Assembly: GCA_965222655.1 (NCBI GenBank) | Contig: CBDCUP010000022.1 | Span: 1,550,001-1,614,000, forward strand | Reading direction: 5' to 3' | Length of the DNA stretch: 64,000 bases | DNA from: CAUZIZ01 sp965222655 | GTDB lineage: Bacteria > Acidobacteriota > UBA6911 > RPQK01 > JAJDTT01 | In this document: in pieces, positions 62,985 to 64,000 of the stretch | Position numbering within the stretch: the stretch's first letter is position 1 | How the letters are laid out: every line of letters starts with the position of its first letter | The notes under the pieces: generated by a model | Database searches by the model: none | What the model was told of the DNA's origin: nothing | The model's input: only the letters and a program-made list of their open reading frames with translations | Program-made: the position numbers and the translations under genes

Positions 62985-64000
62985 TTACTCCACAAATCCC
63001 TTGTCCCACTTTTCGCTCTTTTCCTGCCCCGTCGGCTCGCGCAGGGGACGAACGATCCGAAATCCGACGTGTAGGGCATCGGTGTGATACCAAATGCTCT
63101 GGGGAATCTGGGGGTCTTGTTGCTTCCATGATGGGTCGGACTTGCCCCGAGCGGCACTGCGCAGACGATCCGGATCGTCCTCCCACGAGCCTCCGCGGAC
63201 GACGCGCGGGTACCGCTTGGTGGGCACTGCCAAGGGACTGTGGTTTGCCGTCACCACCGGCTGCGAATAAAAGTCGGCGACATTCCCATGCATGTCGTGT
63301 AGTCCCCAGGGGTTTGGCTTCTTCTGGCCGACTTGATGATACTTCAGCTCGTCACTGTTCTCGAAGTACCAGGCATACTCGTCCAGATCGGCCGGATCAT
63401 CGCCAAAGTAGTAGGCTGTGGTTGTGCCGGCCCGACACGCGAATTCCCACTCTGCCTCGGTGGGCAACCGGTAGTAGCGGGCCGTCTTGGCGGATAGCCA
63501 TTGGCAAAACATCGCCGCTGCCAATTGCGTCATGCTGATGGCCGGATAACCTTTTTTGCCCATTCCGAACGTCATATCGGTCCACGGTTCGGTGGGCCGA
63601 GTAACGGCATCAGCTATTTGGTCGCGCCAATTCGCCGGGAGATTGCGTACCTGTCGGCGACGATCGTCCAGGGCGAACATCCACACTTCGTATGCATCCC
63701 AAGTAATTTCACACTTGCTCATCCAAAACGGTTCGAGTTGGACCTGGTGCCGGGGTCCCTCGTCTGGCCGGCGAGCGGCTTCTGAAGCGGGACTGCCCAT
63801 GAGAAACATGCCGCCGGGCAGAGGCAGCATGTCGATCGTTGCCTCCGAGTGTTCAATGACTTCTCGATACGCCTTCATCTCGGCTGGGGATGCGGCATCC
63901 GCACCGGGTACTGGAAGTACAAAGCGAGCCTTCTCCTCCGCTTGCACGGCTGCAGCCAGCGTGATCGCCGAGCATAGAACCCAGGAAACGAAATACCCAA
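62985..64000 (-). CDS. Exported FGE-sulfatase-domain (SUMF1-like) protein, partial
   Basis: The frame continues to the window edge; upstream of the GTG at 63947 it encodes the signal peptide SWVLCSAITLAAAVQA, so the true start is outside the window. FGE-type motifs: LPGGMFLMGS, ISMTQLAAAMFCQWLSA, YRLPTEAEWEFACRAG, NPWGLHDMHGNVADF, VVRGGSWEDDPDRLRSAAR, and HVGFRIVR. These domains are found in formylglycine-generating enzymes, but most exported ones lack the copper-binding Cys pair and I see no such pair here. First visible gene of a three-gene operon. Confidence 0.88.
   Translation of the reverse strand, partial: GYFVSWVLCSAITLAAAVQAEEKARFVLPVPGADAASPAEMKAYREVIEHSEATIDMLPLPGGMFLMGSPASEAARRPDEGPRHQVQLEPFWMSKCEITWDAYEVWMFALDDRRRQVRNLPANWRDQIADAVTRPTEPWTDMTFGMGKKGYPAISMTQLAAAMFCQWLSAKTARYYRLPTEAEWEFACRAGTTTAYYFGDDPADLDEYAWYFENSDELKYHQVGQKKPNPWGLHDMHGNVADFYSQPVVTANHSPLAVPTKRYPRVVRGGSWEDDPDRLRSAARGKSDPSWKQQDPQIPQSIWYHTDALHVGFRIVRPLREPTGQEKSEKWDKGFVE

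Noticed and set aside
1..64000. tRNA, rRNA, CRISPR array, toxin-antitoxin of known family, restriction or other defence genes
   Set aside because: I looked on both strands by eye and through protein motifs and found none. A tRNAscan, Infernal and defence-profile search would be needed to exclude small or diverged cases.

Overview
The window is a GC-rich bacterial chromosome segment, rich in insertion sequences. The best guess is an Acidobacteriota-like organism. The grounds are two secreted protein types that I associate with that phylum: the repeat-domain protein at 18417-19562 (with its relative at 1-399) and the small protein at 29642-30094 with its PFEFRV core. The many PhyH dioxygenases, class III aminotransferases, M19 dipeptidases and Gfo/Idh oxidoreductases also fit. 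This placement is inference; there is no rRNA or other phylogenetic marker here. I saw no tRNA, rRNA, CRISPR array or recognisable defence system.

Layout. 1-4.4 kb: the end of a secreted protein, a repeat-rich gap, then a complete fumarate reductase operon frdABCD on the minus strand. 4.4-7.9 kb: two insertion sequences (ISL3-type with an 8-bp target duplication, ISNCY/IS5-like with a 6-bp one) sit between frdA and the divergent gene at 7900. 7.9-12.1 kb: a secreted Gfo/Idh oxidoreductase plus a thiamine-diphosphate enzyme, then a cupin/SDR pair. 12.4-14.3 kb: a class C group II intron whose target site can be reconstructed from an uninterrupted copy of the same repeat at 14507. 14.9-29.3 kb: the main metabolic region, with a GSA-type aminotransferase, a PHP-type phosphotriesterase homologue, two PhyH dioxygenases, a zinc alcohol dehydrogenase, a broken DapA/NanA-type aldolase, a glycosidase-like TIM barrel, an esterase, a sialidase-type propeller and an M19 dipeptidase. 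29.6-40.1 kb: a zone of decay with two tandem ISL3 copies, a second ISNCY copy, IS30 and IS91 remnants and several truncated genes, around one intact propeller gene. 40.2-44.2 kb: a CehA/McbA-type metallohydrolase and a GH43-like propeller, more AT-rich at the left. 44.3-49.0 kb: gene fragments (Sel1, sodium:solute symporter, nitroreductase), a fresh IS1595 copy, a small winged-helix operon and an IS91-type remnant. 49.0-57.7 kb: an operon of a TMTC-like membrane TPR protein and a phosphoesterase-ankyrin fusion, a second GSA-type aminotransferase, a polysaccharide deacetylase, an IS91 chimera and a third PhyH. 57.7-64 kb: an integrase remnant, a DUF1080 protein, a broken and chimeric dipeptidase, and a three-gene operon (FGE-like, secreted unknown, Tat-exported Gfo/Idh) that runs off the right edge.

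Themes. Several enzyme families occur more than once (GSA-type aminotransferase x3 including one fragment, PhyH x3, M19 dipeptidase x2, Gfo/Idh x2, Asp-box propellers x2). Many are exported, which suggests scavenging of sugars, amino sugars and small N- or O-containing compounds from outside the cell; the substrate cannot be read from sequence. Mobile DNA has repeatedly broken genes. A dispersed palindromic element of about 80 bp (five copies) sits next to genes and creates false N-terminal extensions, so I re-chose several start codons.
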